DNA of 64,000 nt from Roseimaritima multifibrata (GTDB lineage Bacteria > Planctomycetota > Planctomycetia > Pirellulales > Pirellulaceae): contig NZ_CP036262.1 of NCBI RefSeq assembly GCF_007741495.1, forward strand, positions 3,720,001 to 3,784,000, given 5' to 3'. A program made the translations under genes and the position numbers. Under the pieces are notes generated by a model. That model saw only the letters and a list, made by a program, of their open reading frames with translations, ran no database searches and was not told the DNA's origin. Each line of letters begins with the position of its first letter. Position 1 is the stretch's first letter. This document shows positions 12,270 to 22,159 of this stretch, one piece after another.

Positions 12270-13406
12270 ATGCCCTCATCACAATCGAATCAGAGAACGG
12301 TCCCGTGCCTGATCATGGGGGCCGTATTTTTTCTACTGTCGGTATTTGGCGGCAAACAGAACGTTCAGGCTCAATCGCCTCGTGCAACGGTTCCCGAACC
12401 AGAATCGGCCTTTCAGAAAGATCAGGTGGATGTCGCGATCGATCGTGGCGTCGCTTATTTAATTAGCAAACAGCGTGATGATGGAGCGATCATCGACAAG
12501 GGATACGATACGACGATGACGGCGCTAGGAATCATGGCACTTGCCAGCGTTGGAATCCAACCAACCGATCCGACGCCTGAGGGCCTTGCGATGCAACGTG
12601 CCTTGGCATTTGTCCTGCAGGAAGACCGAATCGATGACCAAGGGTACTTCGGATCGAAAGACCGTTCACGCATGTACGGTCACGGCATCATCACGTTGAT
12701 GCTGACGGAGATGCTGGGAATGGGCAGTTCCGCGGAACAGGATCGACTGATTCATGACCGTTGCCAGAAAGCGATCGATGTGATCCTTAGTTCGCAAAAG
12801 GAATCGAAACCGATCCACCATCGCGGTGGCTGGCGATACTATCCCAATGCAAAAGATTCCGACCTTTCGGTCACCGTCTGGCAGTTGATGGCGCTCCGCT
12901 CGGCAAAGAACGACGGGTTGCAGGTTCCTGCAAACGCAATCCACGACGCCGTCGACTACCTCAAACGATCCTATGCGTCTCCGCTTGATCGCAATGGCTT
13001 TCCCGATAAAAAGGCGAGCGGTTTTACCTACGAAACAAACCAAAACAACCCGACGTTTACGATGACCGCTGCAGGGTTGTTAGCGATGCAAGTTTGTGGG
13101 GAGTACGAATCGCCGTTGGTCCATGGGGCAGCGGATTGGCTTCTTGAACACCCACCCGAATGGAAAGAACGTTTCTGTTCCTACGGCACCTACTATTACG
13201 CTCAAGGGATGTACCAACGCGGCGGTGACCACGCCGATTCAGCGCGTCAGCTTGTCCAAGAAATGATGCTAAAACATCAGGAAGCGGATGGTTCATGGAT
13301 CGCAGAAAACGGATCCGAGCGCGATCACGGAGCCGTCTACACAACCTCGCTAGCGATCCTTAGTCTTTCGGTGAAGTATCATTTCCTGCCGATCTATCAG
13401 AAGTAG
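12270..13406 (+). CDS. Secreted prenyltransferase/squalene-cyclase-fold protein
   Basis: A 378-residue protein. The start at 12270 gives a clear signal peptide (hydrophobic [15 protein letters not shown], cleavage after VQAQ). Earlier in-frame starts would overlap the previous gene by up to 130 bases and bury that signal. The mature part has alpha-toroid repeats like those in terpene cyclases and prenyltransferases ([19 protein letters not shown], a [17 protein letters not shown] repeat, [19 protein letters not shown]). The DxDD-type catalytic motif of true squalene-hopene cyclases is not evident. A structural or binding role is therefore as likely as catalysis. It sits 104 bases behind the giant coiled-coil gene and probably shares its transcript. 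Its last 47 bases overlap the convergent MFS gene. Confidence 0.85.
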   Translation: MPSSQSNQRTVPCLIMGAVFFLLSVFGGKQNVQAQSPRATVPEPESAFQKDQVDVAIDRGVAYLISKQRDDGAIIDKGYDTTMTALGIMALASVGIQPTDPTPEGLAMQRALAFVLQEDRIDDQGYFGSKDRSRMYGHGIITLMLTEMLGMGSSAEQDRLIHDRCQKAIDVILSSQKESKPIHHRGGWRYYPNAKDSDLSVTVWQLMALRSAKNDGLQVPANAIHDAVDYLKRSYASPLDRNGFPDKKASGFTYETNQNNPTFTMTAAGLLAMQVCGEYESPLVHGAADWLLEHPPEWKERFCSYGTYYYAQGMYQRGGDHADSARQLVQEMMLKHQEADGSWIAENGSERDHGAVYTTSLAILSLSVKYHFLPIYQK

Positions 13407-14769
13407 CGGTCGGAACCATGTGCTCGGAATGCTCGGCGGGGAATCGCTTAAAGACTTTCGACAAAACGATGCTGGCGATAAACACCAGCACACTTCCCAG
13501 CACAAATGGGGCTCCGGCAAACTCGAACGGAGCCGCCGAAGAAGTGAAATAGCTGAACAGCCCACCGGTGAAGATCAAGGGAGCAACGACGTTGGTTAAA
13601 CTGACCAACGATGTGAGGGCCCCCTGCACCTTCCCCTGTTCATGCGATGGGACCGCACCCGCGACCAGGCTCTGAATCGCAGGGCCGCCCAGGCCTCCCA
13701 GCGATCCAAAGATAATGATCGGCCAGACCATCCACCCCTGCGTCGCAAAGGCGTAACCCATGAAGGCCGTCCCCGAGACCAAAGTCGCAAAGACGGCTGT
13801 CCGGCGTTCTCCATAGCGGGCGATGATCGGGCGGACCATTCCCCCCTGAACGATGGCCGCGGTCAAACCGACCAATCCCAGCGTTAAGCCGTTGGTCACT
13901 TCATCCCAGCCATAACGATATCCGGTATTCAAAACCCACACGTTCTCTAAACCGCGTTGCCCAAGTGAAATCAACACAAACGGAGCAACCAAGGCAGCCA
14001 CAAGCGGAAAGTTGCGCAGGTGAACCATCGTCCCAAGTGGATTTGCTTTTGATAGTTGCAAATCGCTGCGATCTTCCGGAGGCAAGGATTCCGGCAAAAC
14101 AAAGTAGCCGTACAACCAGTTAATAATGGCCAGCCCAGCGGAAACGTAAAATGGCAGTCGAATGGATATTCCCCCCAGCAGACCGCCTAAGGCGGGGCCG
14201 ATAATGAACCCAAGCCCGAACATCATCCCAGCGAAACCAAAATTCCGCGCTCGCGTTTCCGAAGTTGAAATGTCGGCGATGTACGCGTTTGCCGTTGTAA
14301 AACTTGCACCGCTAATCCCTGCGACCACCCGCCCAAGCAAGAGCCACCACACCGTTGGCGCCAATGCCTGAATCAAGAAATTAACGCTGAACCCAAACAT
14401 CGAAGCAAGCAAAACGGGGCGTCGACCAAACCGGTCCGAACAAGCCCCGATCAACGGTGCAAAGAAGAACTGCATCAATGCGTAAGAGGCCATGATCACG
14501 CTAAAGTAGACGCCCGCCTCGGAAATCTCGCCGCCGATCAACTCCTTCACCAATTCGGGAAGAACGGGAATGACGATCCCAATGCCAAGTACGTCAATGA
14601 ATAACGTAAAGAGAATAAAGGCGATCGCTGCCTTACGAGGTGGCGAGCCGTCGGACCGTTTCGCATTCGAGCCTAAACCGTTCGCAAAATCCGAATCCCC
14701 ATCGACCACGCCACTGTCCGACTCAGCATCGTCCCAGTTTCGCTCGCTATCGTCGCCGCGATTTTTCAT
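13360..14769 (-). CDS. MFS efflux transporter, TCR/Tet(A)-like
   Basis: A 469-residue protein with about 12 membrane helices. A 40-residue acidic hydrophilic N-terminal extension precedes helix 1 ([20 protein letters not shown]), which is the hallmark opening of the Tet/TCR drug:H+ antiporter group. The loop 2-3 motif [10 protein letters not shown] and the helix 5 motif [10 protein letters not shown] fit the drug-efflux MFS. The substrate cannot be read from sequence, so no resistance phenotype should be assumed. The gene is convergent with the preceding operon and the two 3' ends overlap by 47 bases. Confidence 0.9.
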   Translation of the reverse strand: MKNRGDDSERNWDDAESDSGVVDGDSDFANGLGSNAKRSDGSPPRKAAIAFILFTLFIDVLGIGIVIPVLPELVKELIGGEISEAGVYFSVIMASYALMQFFFAPLIGACSDRFGRRPVLLASMFGFSVNFLIQALAPTVWWLLLGRVVAGISGASFTTANAYIADISTSETRARNFGFAGMMFGLGFIIGPALGGLLGGISIRLPFYVSAGLAIINWLYGYFVLPESLPPEDRSDLQLSKANPLGTMVHLRNFPLVAALVAPFVLISLGQRGLENVWVLNTGYRYGWDEVTNGLTLGLVGLTAAIVQGGMVRPIIARYGERRTAVFATLVSGTAFMGYAFATQGWMVWPIIIFGSLGGLGGPAIQSLVAGAVPSHEQGKVQGALTSLVSLTNVVAPLIFTGGLFSYFTSSAAPFEFAGAPFVLGSVLVFIASIVLSKVFKRFPAEHSEHMVPTATSDRSAGNDTSPKD

Positions 14770-16216
14770 GAATCAATTGGAACGACAGGGAAAGCGGGAA
14801 TGTGAATACGGAACGCGGTCGGCTCCCGCGTAGGTTACTCGGTTTCAGCACGCTGAGCGACCAGTGGCTGGTTCTTTACGCTTACCACCGAAGCGATATC
14901 GACCGAACAACAATAGCTTCCTATAGCAAACCTTGCCCGCACGTCTCAAAAGGCATGTAAAAACCCTTGCAAACCCCTTGATCAGAGTGCGTTCCACCGG
15001 CCGGCCACCAGCCCCCGACTCTACGCTGTATTCCAAAATTCTGGTCAGTGACGCCACTCGGAATCTGTTGGCGATTGATTTCACGAACCCCAGCGAAAGA
15101 ACTGCCCCTTTAACCTATTTTCGCGCAGCGAAAGGCTATAAGCGACATCGACCGCAAACCCTGGTTGTCGCATCCGGCTGAGAGCCAGACATCGCAGCGG
15201 ATACTCGTTCCCTGAATCTGGACTGGCAACGGAGTCCCCGTTTCCGGACGCTGTATCGTGAGACCGGCGTGAAAGGGAAGTGCGAGAATGCCCATTTCGG
15301 GCGTCAAATCTTCCAAGCTAGCAGCTCTTTCCTAGGTAACGAACCCAGACATCGGTAAATCGCCGTTCTGTGAAACTTAGACCGCCACACTATTCGCGTC
15401 ATGAATGTTACTCAGAGGCAGATTTCCGGCCTAATATCGTTTTTTTTTGAAGAAAATGGACCATTAAGGCGTTTTTTTTGGGGGCCCACCTCTGCGGACG
15501 GCGACACCCCCTAAAGCGTCGCGTATGGAGCCCTGACTGCCGCTAAAGCCCGTTTTCGCCCTTTTTGGGGCTTCGGATCGAATTTTGCATTTAAGGCACT
15601 TTTGTGCATCTAACGGCGGAGTCCAACGCGGCCGGGCGTAGTCAAAACGAAACACCTTCTCCTCCAGACGATCATCGATCGCAATGCAGACATCGATCGC
15701 AATGCGAAGTCTGGAAAGCCGTTTTCCTACCTCTTGTGTGGACCGACCGTTCCCTAATCGAGAGGACGAACCAACGCCGACCGTCAACCTGCGCTGCGTG
15801 CGGATGACAACCCTTATTGACGCTCTCTGCGGAAGTTAGTCTTCCATCGCTGTTCAATGTTGGGGATGAAAGCATTACCAATCGATTGAAAACAAGAAGG
15901 TTCCAGAACGGATCGGTCACCAGTGATCGGTCACTTCCTAGCGACCTATGGCAGGGCTTTCCAACGGTAGCGGGCTCCCGCAAGATTACCGGCACTTATA
16001 GTCAGGTCATCTAATAATCACCTTCTCTTAACGACGTGCACCCCGGCCTGCAGATTCCGCGTTATTAGCAAATCAACTAAGTAGCGGTTCGTACCATTAG
16101 CGTTGTTTTTGTAATTCGTTTTGCTAAAACGGAATTGTTGTTCACATCACGAGTGCACGAGAACTCTCGTTTGCTCGAAACACCACCGTACCATTATCAG
16201 AGAAGGAAAAACTTCC
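14770..16216. other. Long intergenic region, no convincing gene
   Basis: About 1.4 kb between divergent genes. Short frames here are low-complexity and show no recognisable domain. Visible structure: a degenerate copy of the dispersed palindromic repeat near 15091-15145; two runs of eight T near 15440 and 15472; an 18-base tandem duplication with the core catcgatcgcaatgc near 15672-15707; and a direct repeat gatcggtcac at 15911-15920 and 15925-15934. The last ~130 bases must hold the promoter and leader of the ammonium transporter gene. Confidence 0.5.
15091..15145 (+). repeat. Degenerate copy of dispersed repeat
   Basis: The segment beginning cagcgaaagaact and ending gcgaaaggctataagcg matches in layout the sequences near 27935-27990 and, inverted, 60585-60635: GCGAAAGAAC, a CCTTTAAA-like middle, CTACTTTCG-like, then AAAGGCTA. 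It appears to be an eroded member of the repeat family that recurs throughout this window. Confidence 0.55.
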
Positions 16217-17782
16217 ATGTGGAATTTGCTGACACGCTCCATGGAGCCCTCAACGAACTGCGGGGGAAGCGGGATCCGATTTCCGTGGCTTCCAATGGTT
16301 CTGCTCATCGGCGTTTTGGCGGTAGGAATCGTCACCACCGCGAGAGCCTCAGGACAAGACGCGACGCCTGAAACCGTCGATGAACAAGTTGTTGCAGAAG
16401 CTGAAGTCGAAGTTGTCGCAGAAGACGCAGCAGGCGACGAAGTGGTTGAAACCGAAGAAGTCGAAGAAGTTGGAGCGGTTGATCTAGGAGTCGGTTACGC
16501 TCTGGACAACGCCATCCTGTTCTTCTGTGCCATCCTGGTTCTGGCGATGCAAGCCGGATTCGCCATGGTCGAAATCGGGTTGAACGCCGCGAAGAACGCG
16601 ATTAACGTGCTTGCGAAGAACTTTATGGATCTCTCGCTGGGGGCGATGTTGTTCTTCTTCGTCGGATTCGGATTAATGTATCCGGGCTCCTATGAAAGGG
16701 ATCCTGAACTACCCGAGATCAGCCCGTACGTCGCTTTTGGTGGATCAGGGATCTACGAAACGGTCGATCCTGAACGAACTTTCTCGCCACAAGTTGACTG
16801 GTTCTTCCAGGCCGTCTTTGCCGCAACCGCCGCGACGATTGTTTCGGGTGCCGTTGCTGGCCGAATGAAATTCACTGCCTACTTGGTATACAGCGTCCTT
16901 TTGACAGGCTTCATCTACCCAATCAGTGGCTACTGGAAATGGGGTGGTGGCTGGTTGACTCAGTTCGGCGAATTTGTCGACGGTGGATGGACCATGGGCT
17001 TCCAGGACTTCGCAGGATCGGCGGTTGTCCACGCGGTTGGCGGTTTTGCCGGGCTTGCCGGGGCAATCTTCTTAGGGCCAAGGCTGGGACGTTATACGTC
17101 TTCGGGTAAAAGTGTAGCGATGCCAGGCCATAATGTTGCCTTCGCAGCGATTGGCGTCTTTGTCCTTTGGGTTGGTTGGTACGGATTCAATCCTGGTAGC
17201 CAGTTGGCATTCCAGGGAACCAGTGATATCGACGCGACTGTATTTATCGCCGTCAACACAACGCTTGCTGCGGCAGCAGGAGCCATTGTCGCCATGTTCG
17301 TCAGCTGGGTCTTGTTCGCGAAACCCGATTTGACCATGGGATTGAACGGTGCCTTGGGTGGTTTGGTTGGAATTACCGCTTGCTGTGATGCATTCTCAAA
17401 CTACTGGGCCATTGTTATCGGTGCTGTGGCTGGAGCCCTCGTCGTTGGCGGAGTATTGGCTCTGGACAAACTGAAAATCGACGACCCTGTCGGAGCTTTC
17501 CCGGTTCACGGATTGTGCGGCGTCTGGGGTTGTATGGCACTGGGCATCCTTCCCAACGCTCACCTGGAAAGCGAAAGCACCAGCCTATGGATTCAGTTTG
17601 TAGGCACGGCTTCGATCTGTGCATGGTCGTTCGTGACCATGTCCATCATCTTTGGAGTTCTGAAGATGGCTGGAATGCTGCGAGTCAATCCTGAAGAAGA
17701 ACAAGCCGGTCTCGATATTAGCGAACACGGCATGTACGCCTACCCTCAGGACTCCGCTCCTGGTGGTGCAGTAAGTAACTAG
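16217..17782 (+). CDS. amt: Ammonium transporter (Amt family)
   Basis: A 521-residue protein. The ATG at 16217 follows an AGAAGGA ribosome-binding site. An N-terminal signal or anchor helix (MVLLIGVLAVGIVTTARA) is followed by a ~40-residue very acidic Glu/Val-rich segment and then the 11-helix Amt domain. Family features visible are AMQAGFAMVEIGLNAAKN (including the conserved early-helix region), the DFAGSAVVHAVGGFAGL segment containing the first pore histidine, and FPVHGLCGVWGCMALGI with the second. Amt proteins conduct ammonium across the inner membrane. No GlnK gene follows; glutamate dehydrogenase does, 225 bases downstream after a terminator. The acidic linker is unusual and its purpose unknown. 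Confidence 0.95.
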   Translation: MWNLLTRSMEPSTNCGGSGIRFPWLPMVLLIGVLAVGIVTTARASGQDATPETVDEQVVAEAEVEVVAEDAAGDEVVETEEVEEVGAVDLGVGYALDNAILFFCAILVLAMQAGFAMVEIGLNAAKNAINVLAKNFMDLSLGAMLFFFVGFGLMYPGSYERDPELPEISPYVAFGGSGIYETVDPERTFSPQVDWFFQAVFAATAATIVSGAVAGRMKFTAYLVYSVLLTGFIYPISGYWKWGGGWLTQFGEFVDGGWTMGFQDFAGSAVVHAVGGFAGLAGAIFLGPRLGRYTSSGKSVAMPGHNVAFAAIGVFVLWVGWYGFNPGSQLAFQGTSDIDATVFIAVNTTLAAAAGAIVAMFVSWVLFAKPDLTMGLNGALGGLVGITACCDAFSNYWAIVIGAVAGALVVGGVLALDKLKIDDPVGAFPVHGLCGVWGCMALGILPNAHLESESTSLWIQFVGTASICAWSFVTMSIIFGVLKMAGMLRVNPEEEQAGLDISEHGMYAYPQDSAPGGAVSN

Positions 17783-17813
17783 ATAGTCTGCTTGGTATGG
17801 TGCAGACGAAGGG

Positions 17814-17846
17814 CAGGTCAGTGGCTTCGGTCACTGGCCTGTTTTT
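17814..17846 (+). terminator. Rho-independent terminator after amt
   Basis: A 10-base stem (17814-17823 with 17832-17841, one G-T pair) with loop gcttcggt is followed by five T residues. It lies 31 bases after the amt stop and separates it from the glutamate dehydrogenase gene. Confidence 0.8.
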
Positions 17847-18007
17847 GTTGACACATCCATTAGCGGCGTCTTAACCGCCAAAGCTCGCCCATTCGGGCGG
17901 CTTTCCTAATCCTAACTGTCTATCTTTTGATTTCGTGACCTGCCGACACCAAGCTGCAGTCGATGGAGTTCTTTGCCCCATCGTTCCATGCACTTCAAAG
18001 GTCTCGG

Positions 18008-19360
18008 ATGTCTGTTTCAATCAAAAAAGAACTCGCACACTTCATGGACGGGTTGCGCAAACGGAACCCTCACGAAGAAGAGTTTCATCAGTCGGTTGAG
18101 GAAGTTGCTGAGTCGGTCTTCCCTTGGTATTTGGACCACAAGCAATACCGGGACGCCCAGATATTAGAACGGGTAACCGAGCCCGATCGCGTCATCATCT
18201 TCCGAGTCACCTGGGAGATGGATGACGGAACGATCCGAGCGAACCGTGCATGGCGGGTCCAATTCAATCACTCCCTTGGCCCTTATAAAGGGGGACTCCG
18301 CTTCGATCCCTCGGTCACCTTGAGTGTTTTGAAATTCCTCGGTTTTGAACAAATTTTCAAGAACAGCCTGACCGGGTTGCCGATGGGTGGCGGCAAAGGG
18401 GGCGCGAATTTCAATCCCAAGGGGAAAACCGACCGCGAGGTGATGCGGTTCTGCCAATCGATGATGACGGAACTTCACCGCCATATCGGTGAAGACGTCG
18501 ATGTCCCGGCGGGCGACATCGGTGTCGGGGCTAGGGAAATCAGCTACCTGTTCGGGCAATACATGCGGCTGGAGAACCGCTGGAGCGGGGTGATGACCGG
18601 CAAAGGGGCCTCATTCGGCGGCAGCGCGATTCGCACCGAGGCGACCGGGTACGGGTGTGTCTATTTCTGCGAACACATGCTGAACGAACATGGTGAAGAC
18701 CTGGAAGGAAAGACCGTCGCGATCAGCGGGAGCGGAAACGTCGCCCTGTACGCGGCTCAGAAAGCGATGCAAAAGGGGGCCAAAGTTATCACGTTAAGCG
18801 ATTCCAGCGGCTTCGTTCACGCCCCCGAAGGACTGAATCCAGAACAATGGGAATTCGCTCGCGTTCTAAAGGAACAACGACGCGGTCGGCTATCCGAGAT
18901 GGCCGAACAGTTCCGGGATATCTCCCACCACACTGGCATCCGGCCCTGGCAGGTCCCTTGCCAAGTCGCGATGCCCTGTGCGACTCAGAATGAAATTGAC
19001 GAATCGGATGCGGACCAATTGATTCGCCAAGGCGTGATCGCGGTGTGCGAAGGGGCGAATATGCCAGCGACCGTCCCGGCAGTCCACCTGTTAAGAGACA
19101 AGAAGATTTTGCACGCCCCCGGGAAGGCTTCCAACGCGGGTGGCGTTGCCGTCAGCGGTCTTGAACAGACTCAAAACGCCATGCGAATCAGCTGGTCCAG
19201 AGAGGAGGTCGATGAACGGCTTCAAAAAATCATGAGGCAGATTCATCAACGATGTGTCGCACACGGAAAGGTCAATGGGCGGATCGATTACGTTGTCGGA
19301 GCCAATATCGGAGGCTTTCAAAAAGTGGCCGAAGCGATGTTAGCCTACGGAGTCCTGTGA
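18008..19360 (+). CDS. gdhA: NADP-type glutamate dehydrogenase
   Basis: A 450-residue protein, the usual length for the hexameric GDH family. The ATG at 18008 matches the typical family start; an in-frame ATG 45 bases earlier adds residues without family support. Diagnostic segments are the substrate-binding lysine loop GPYKGGLRFDPSVTLSVLKF, LPMGGGKGGANFNPKGK, VPAGDIGVGAREI and the Rossmann motif AISGSGNVALYAAQKA. It forms glutamate from 2-oxoglutarate and ammonium. Together with the upstream Amt it makes an ammonium uptake and assimilation pair. Cofactor preference for NADPH is inferred from overall family resemblance. Confidence 0.95.
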   Translation: MSVSIKKELAHFMDGLRKRNPHEEEFHQSVEEVAESVFPWYLDHKQYRDAQILERVTEPDRVIIFRVTWEMDDGTIRANRAWRVQFNHSLGPYKGGLRFDPSVTLSVLKFLGFEQIFKNSLTGLPMGGGKGGANFNPKGKTDREVMRFCQSMMTELHRHIGEDVDVPAGDIGVGAREISYLFGQYMRLENRWSGVMTGKGASFGGSAIRTEATGYGCVYFCEHMLNEHGEDLEGKTVAISGSGNVALYAAQKAMQKGAKVITLSDSSGFVHAPEGLNPEQWEFARVLKEQRRGRLSEMAEQFRDISHHTGIRPWQVPCQVAMPCATQNEIDESDADQLIRQGVIAVCEGANMPATVPAVHLLRDKKILHAPGKASNAGGVAVSGLEQTQNAMRISWSREEVDERLQKIMRQIHQRCVAHGKVNGRIDYVVGANIGGFQKVAEAMLAYGVL

Positions 19361-19443
19361 CGTCTCTTTGCCCTCGGGCGTACAAAAACGCATTGTGCGG
19401 CGGGACGACTTCCCATCGCACATTCGTACTTTTACCGAAGGAT

Positions 19444-20049
19444 CTATTCGGATGTTCGTTCGCTACTCGGATTGACGGCATGCATTTCGGCTTCCAGCAC
19501 GGTCGATTTCACCTTTTTCAATCGCATCGCAATCGACAGCAGCACGAATCCGGAAAGAATCGAGAACCCACCGATGATCCAAGCCATCACGAGGATACCG
19601 GCCCCAGGGGCCATGAATAAGCTGCCCCCTAGTAGGATCGAGATAACTCCGCCGACCACTAACAGCCACTCATGCTGGATCGTGCGTCGCATGCGAATGG
19701 CAATAAAAATCTCCAGCACGCCCATGACGATCGCCCATGACGCGATCAAAATAACGACCGCCATCGCAGTCGCAATTGGGGCAAAAAAGGCAACTAAACC
19801 AATCGCGACGTTCAAAACACCTTGCAAAGCAAGGCTCGACCAACGCGGATTGGTCTGGCGAGACTGAATGCCGACGGCAAGCATCATCAGTCCGTCCAGC
19901 AAAACAAATGCCCCGAACACCGCGACAAGAATCGAGATCGTCATTCCTGGCCAGAAAATGGCCGCCAAACCAAACAGCAAGGCAAATACGCCGCGAGTCG
20001 CAAACAGCCACCAAATCCGGGAAAGGCGAGAATCTTTGTTGTTCATCAT
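19444..20049 (-). CDS. HdeD-family (DUF308) membrane protein
   Basis: A 201-residue protein with six membrane helices arranged as three two-helix DUF308 repeats (GVFALLFGLAAIFWPGMTIS, GVLNVAIGLVAFFAPI, GVISILLGGSLFMAPGAG). Each repeat carries the family pattern of a G-x2-xI/LFG turn followed by P. HdeD proteins are inner-membrane proteins linked with acid and general stress tolerance; the mechanism is unknown. The C-terminus has a basic then acidic cytoplasmic tail. The gene is convergent with gdhA and stands alone. Confidence 0.9.
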   Translation of the reverse strand: MMNNKDSRLSRIWWLFATRGVFALLFGLAAIFWPGMTISILVAVFGAFVLLDGLMMLAVGIQSRQTNPRWSSLALQGVLNVAIGLVAFFAPIATAMAVVILIASWAIVMGVLEIFIAIRMRRTIQHEWLLVVGGVISILLGGSLFMAPGAGILVMAWIIGGFSILSGFVLLSIAMRLKKVKSTVLEAEMHAVNPSSERTSE

Positions 20050-20631
20050 GGGTTCCTTGTGAATGTCGACGTCGCGAAAAGGGGCTTCTTCGGCATGGGA
20101 TTCGAATCGCCGATACTCTACAGCATTGCTGCCTAGATCGGTATGCGATAACGCAGTCGATCGAACACGAAATCGCGTAGGAAAAGGCGCCGCGTGAACG
20201 CCTCCCAGAACGCTTTTCGCTGACGGAACCGCCCAAAATCAGCAACCCTTCCCGTGTGACGCAAACGCACACCTGCGCTGTGAACCGCTCAAAAAGAGCC
20301 GCTGCCGACCCACAAAGCGGGAAACATGTGCAGATCTCTTTTCCACAAGAAATTCCAGCAAGGCTGTGAATCTTTTAGTGTCGCTTTTCGCGGGGGACGT
20401 GCGATTTATATGTTGCGAGTAAGTCTCAGGCAGCCAAGCTCCTAACCCGCTGCGTAAGCGAGGGACGGAAAGAACAGGCCGCTATCCCTCGCTTACGCAG
20501 CGGGTTGGGATTTGCTGATGCATGGCCGCACAGCAGCACTCCCCCTCGACGCTTTTGGAGGCTTTGGCACATCTATTGCTTTTCTTGCCTTGTATTCAAT
20601 TCACTAACCGAGAATTTAGGAATTAAAGAAG
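20050..20631. other. Intergenic region with dispersed repeat
   Basis: No gene is supported. It holds the dispersed-repeat motif gggggacgtgcgatttatat near 20393-20412, next to a ggcagccaa module also seen at 27575, and a long perfect hairpin at 20444-20506. The last 50 bases contain the promoter and leader of the coiled-coil gene at 20632, with an AAAGAAG stretch just before its ATG. Confidence 0.55.
20444..20506. repeat. 22-bp perfect inverted repeat (palindromic repeat)
   Basis: The arms 20444-20465 and 20485-20506 are exact reverse complements of each other with a 19-base loop. The arm core aacccgctgcgtaagcg is a module of the dispersed repeats; related text occurs near 28020 and 60530. 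It could act as a transcription barrier or as a REP-like element. Confidence 0.75.
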
Positions 20632-21045
20632 ATGGCCGTGAAGACAAAATCCGTAGCGGAATCCCACGCTGATCATCGCCACTGGCATAGCGATGTGACT
20701 TGCTGGCAAGACGATATTCAAAACTGGCAAGCCGAGCATGTGACCGCGATTGAGGAATTGCAGGCGGCGCTCAAACGGATCACCGAGCATGGAAAATCCT
20801 TGGAAGCTCATGCTCAATCCGTTGCGGAACTTGAAGCAGGGTTGTCGCAGCACGAGAAAAGTTTGGCAGAAAGCCTGAAAGGTGGCACGGAGAGCGCCGT
20901 TGACGAAACGCTCGACAAACAGCACCTGAAACAGGCTGAATTGCATCAACGTCAACAAGATGCTCATGAGCGCATCAAGAAGCATCACCACACCGTGATG
21001 GCGCAAGTGGCGATCCTGAAGGCTGCACTAGAAAAAGCGGTTTAG
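20632..21045 (+). CDS. Small coiled-coil protein of unknown function
   Basis: A 137-residue, highly charged protein, His/Glu/Gln-rich and predicted to be almost entirely helical with heptad-like spacing. It has no membrane segment or signal peptide. The opening HADHRHWHSDVTCWQDDI and the closing LHQRQQDAHERIKKHHHTVM are notably histidine-rich, which could bind metal, but this is only a possibility. Family not recognised. Codon use and the AAAGAAG just upstream of the start support a real gene. Confidence 0.75.
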   Translation: MAVKTKSVAESHADHRHWHSDVTCWQDDIQNWQAEHVTAIEELQAALKRITEHGKSLEAHAQSVAELEAGLSQHEKSLAESLKGGTESAVDETLDKQHLKQAELHQRQQDAHERIKKHHHTVMAQVAILKAALEKAV

Positions 21046-21180
21046 GTTCCAGCCAGCGGTTTCTCGTCCAGGTATCGTTTACCCACTCGTGGTCTGCGAC
21101 ATAGGTAGCGATACCTCGGTTTCGTTCGCGTTGGGTTGATGTGCGGTGCCACCAAACACAAATCCAACAAGCATAACTGA

Positions 21181-22065
21181 ATGAGAACCGACAATATGAA
21201 GACCGTTTCACTGGTGCTTGGTAGCGGCGGTGCGCGTGGCCTCGCACACATCGGAGTGATTCACTGGCTTGAAGAGCACGGCTATCAGATTCGTTCAATC
21301 TCCGGTTGTTCGATGGGAGCCTTAGTCGGCGGTGTTCATGCTGCTGGAAAACTGGACGAGTACGAAGAGTGGTCGCGGGCAATTACACGTCTGGATATCG
21401 TCACTCTGCTGGATGTGGCTTGGAGCAAATCGGGATTGGTTCGCGGAGATAGGATTATCAACGCGCTGGCAGACTTGGTGGGCGACCAGGCGATCGAGGA
21501 TCTACCGATACCATTCACCGCGGTCGCCGCAGACGTGAAACGACAACGTGAAGTGTGGATTCAATCGGGCCCCCTTTTTGATGCCATCCGTGCATCCATC
21601 TCTTTGCCGATTCTATTCACTCCATTCAGACGGAACGGAGTCGACCTGATCGATGGTGGCGTATTGAATCCAATTCCGATCTCGCCCACGTTTCGCGACA
21701 ACAGTGATTTAACCATTGCCGTCGATGCGGGTGGGGCGGTCGACCATCAGGTCGAAATGCCAGCAGCAGCTGCAGCGCCTGCCGTGGCGCCAGATCTAAC
21801 AAGAATACAAGGTCGACTGCAGGATTTCATTTCGCAGATGAAGGATTCACTGGGGAGTACCGGACAACAGGAATGGGCGGCGTTTGATGTGGTTAATGAC
21901 GCGTTCGATGCGATGCAATCGACGATTGCTAGGCTTAAACTGGCCGCCTCGCCGCCAGACAAAGTGATCGTGATTCCGAAAAACCGATGCAAGATGCTGG
22001 AGTTCCACCGAGCCGACGAATTGATCGATTTTGGCTACCAGCAAGCGGGACGCACTCTCGCTTGA
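21181..22065 (+). CDS. Patatin-like phospholipase (RssA/NTE type)
   Basis: About 290 residues. It carries the oxyanion motif GSGGARG at residues about 14-20, the nucleophile elbow GCSMG (GxSxG) near residue 41, and the catalytic Asp motif DGG at IDGGVLNPIP. These define the Ser-Asp dyad lipid acyl hydrolases of the patatin family. No signal peptide or membrane helix is seen, so it is probably cytoplasmic or membrane-associated. A start at 21196 (MKTVSLVL) is equally likely and typical for the family. It lies in a run of lone stress-related genes on the + strand. Confidence 0.92.
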   Translation: MRTDNMKTVSLVLGSGGARGLAHIGVIHWLEEHGYQIRSISGCSMGALVGGVHAAGKLDEYEEWSRAITRLDIVTLLDVAWSKSGLVRGDRIINALADLVGDQAIEDLPIPFTAVAADVKRQREVWIQSGPLFDAIRASISLPILFTPFRRNGVDLIDGGVLNPIPISPTFRDNSDLTIAVDAGGAVDHQVEMPAAAAAPAVAPDLTRIQGRLQDFISQMKDSLGSTGQQEWAAFDVVNDAFDAMQSTIARLKLAASPPDKVIVIPKNRCKMLEFHRADELIDFGYQQAGRTLA

Positions 22066-22159
22066 TGCCTCGCGATAAAATGGCAAGGAGCCCTTTGAAA
22101 GACCACCCCACCGACATGAGTTCACGCTGCAAATGTAGCCTGGGAAAGCAACTTGCCAA

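Noticed and set aside
13360-14769. Tetracycline resistance gene
   Set aside because: The protein resembles the Tet/TCR antiporter group, but substrate cannot be read from sequence and it appears to be an ordinary chromosomal gene.
20050-20140. tRNA-like T-loop text (ggattcgaatcg near 20098)
   Set aside because: No acceptor, D or anticodon stems can be built around it.
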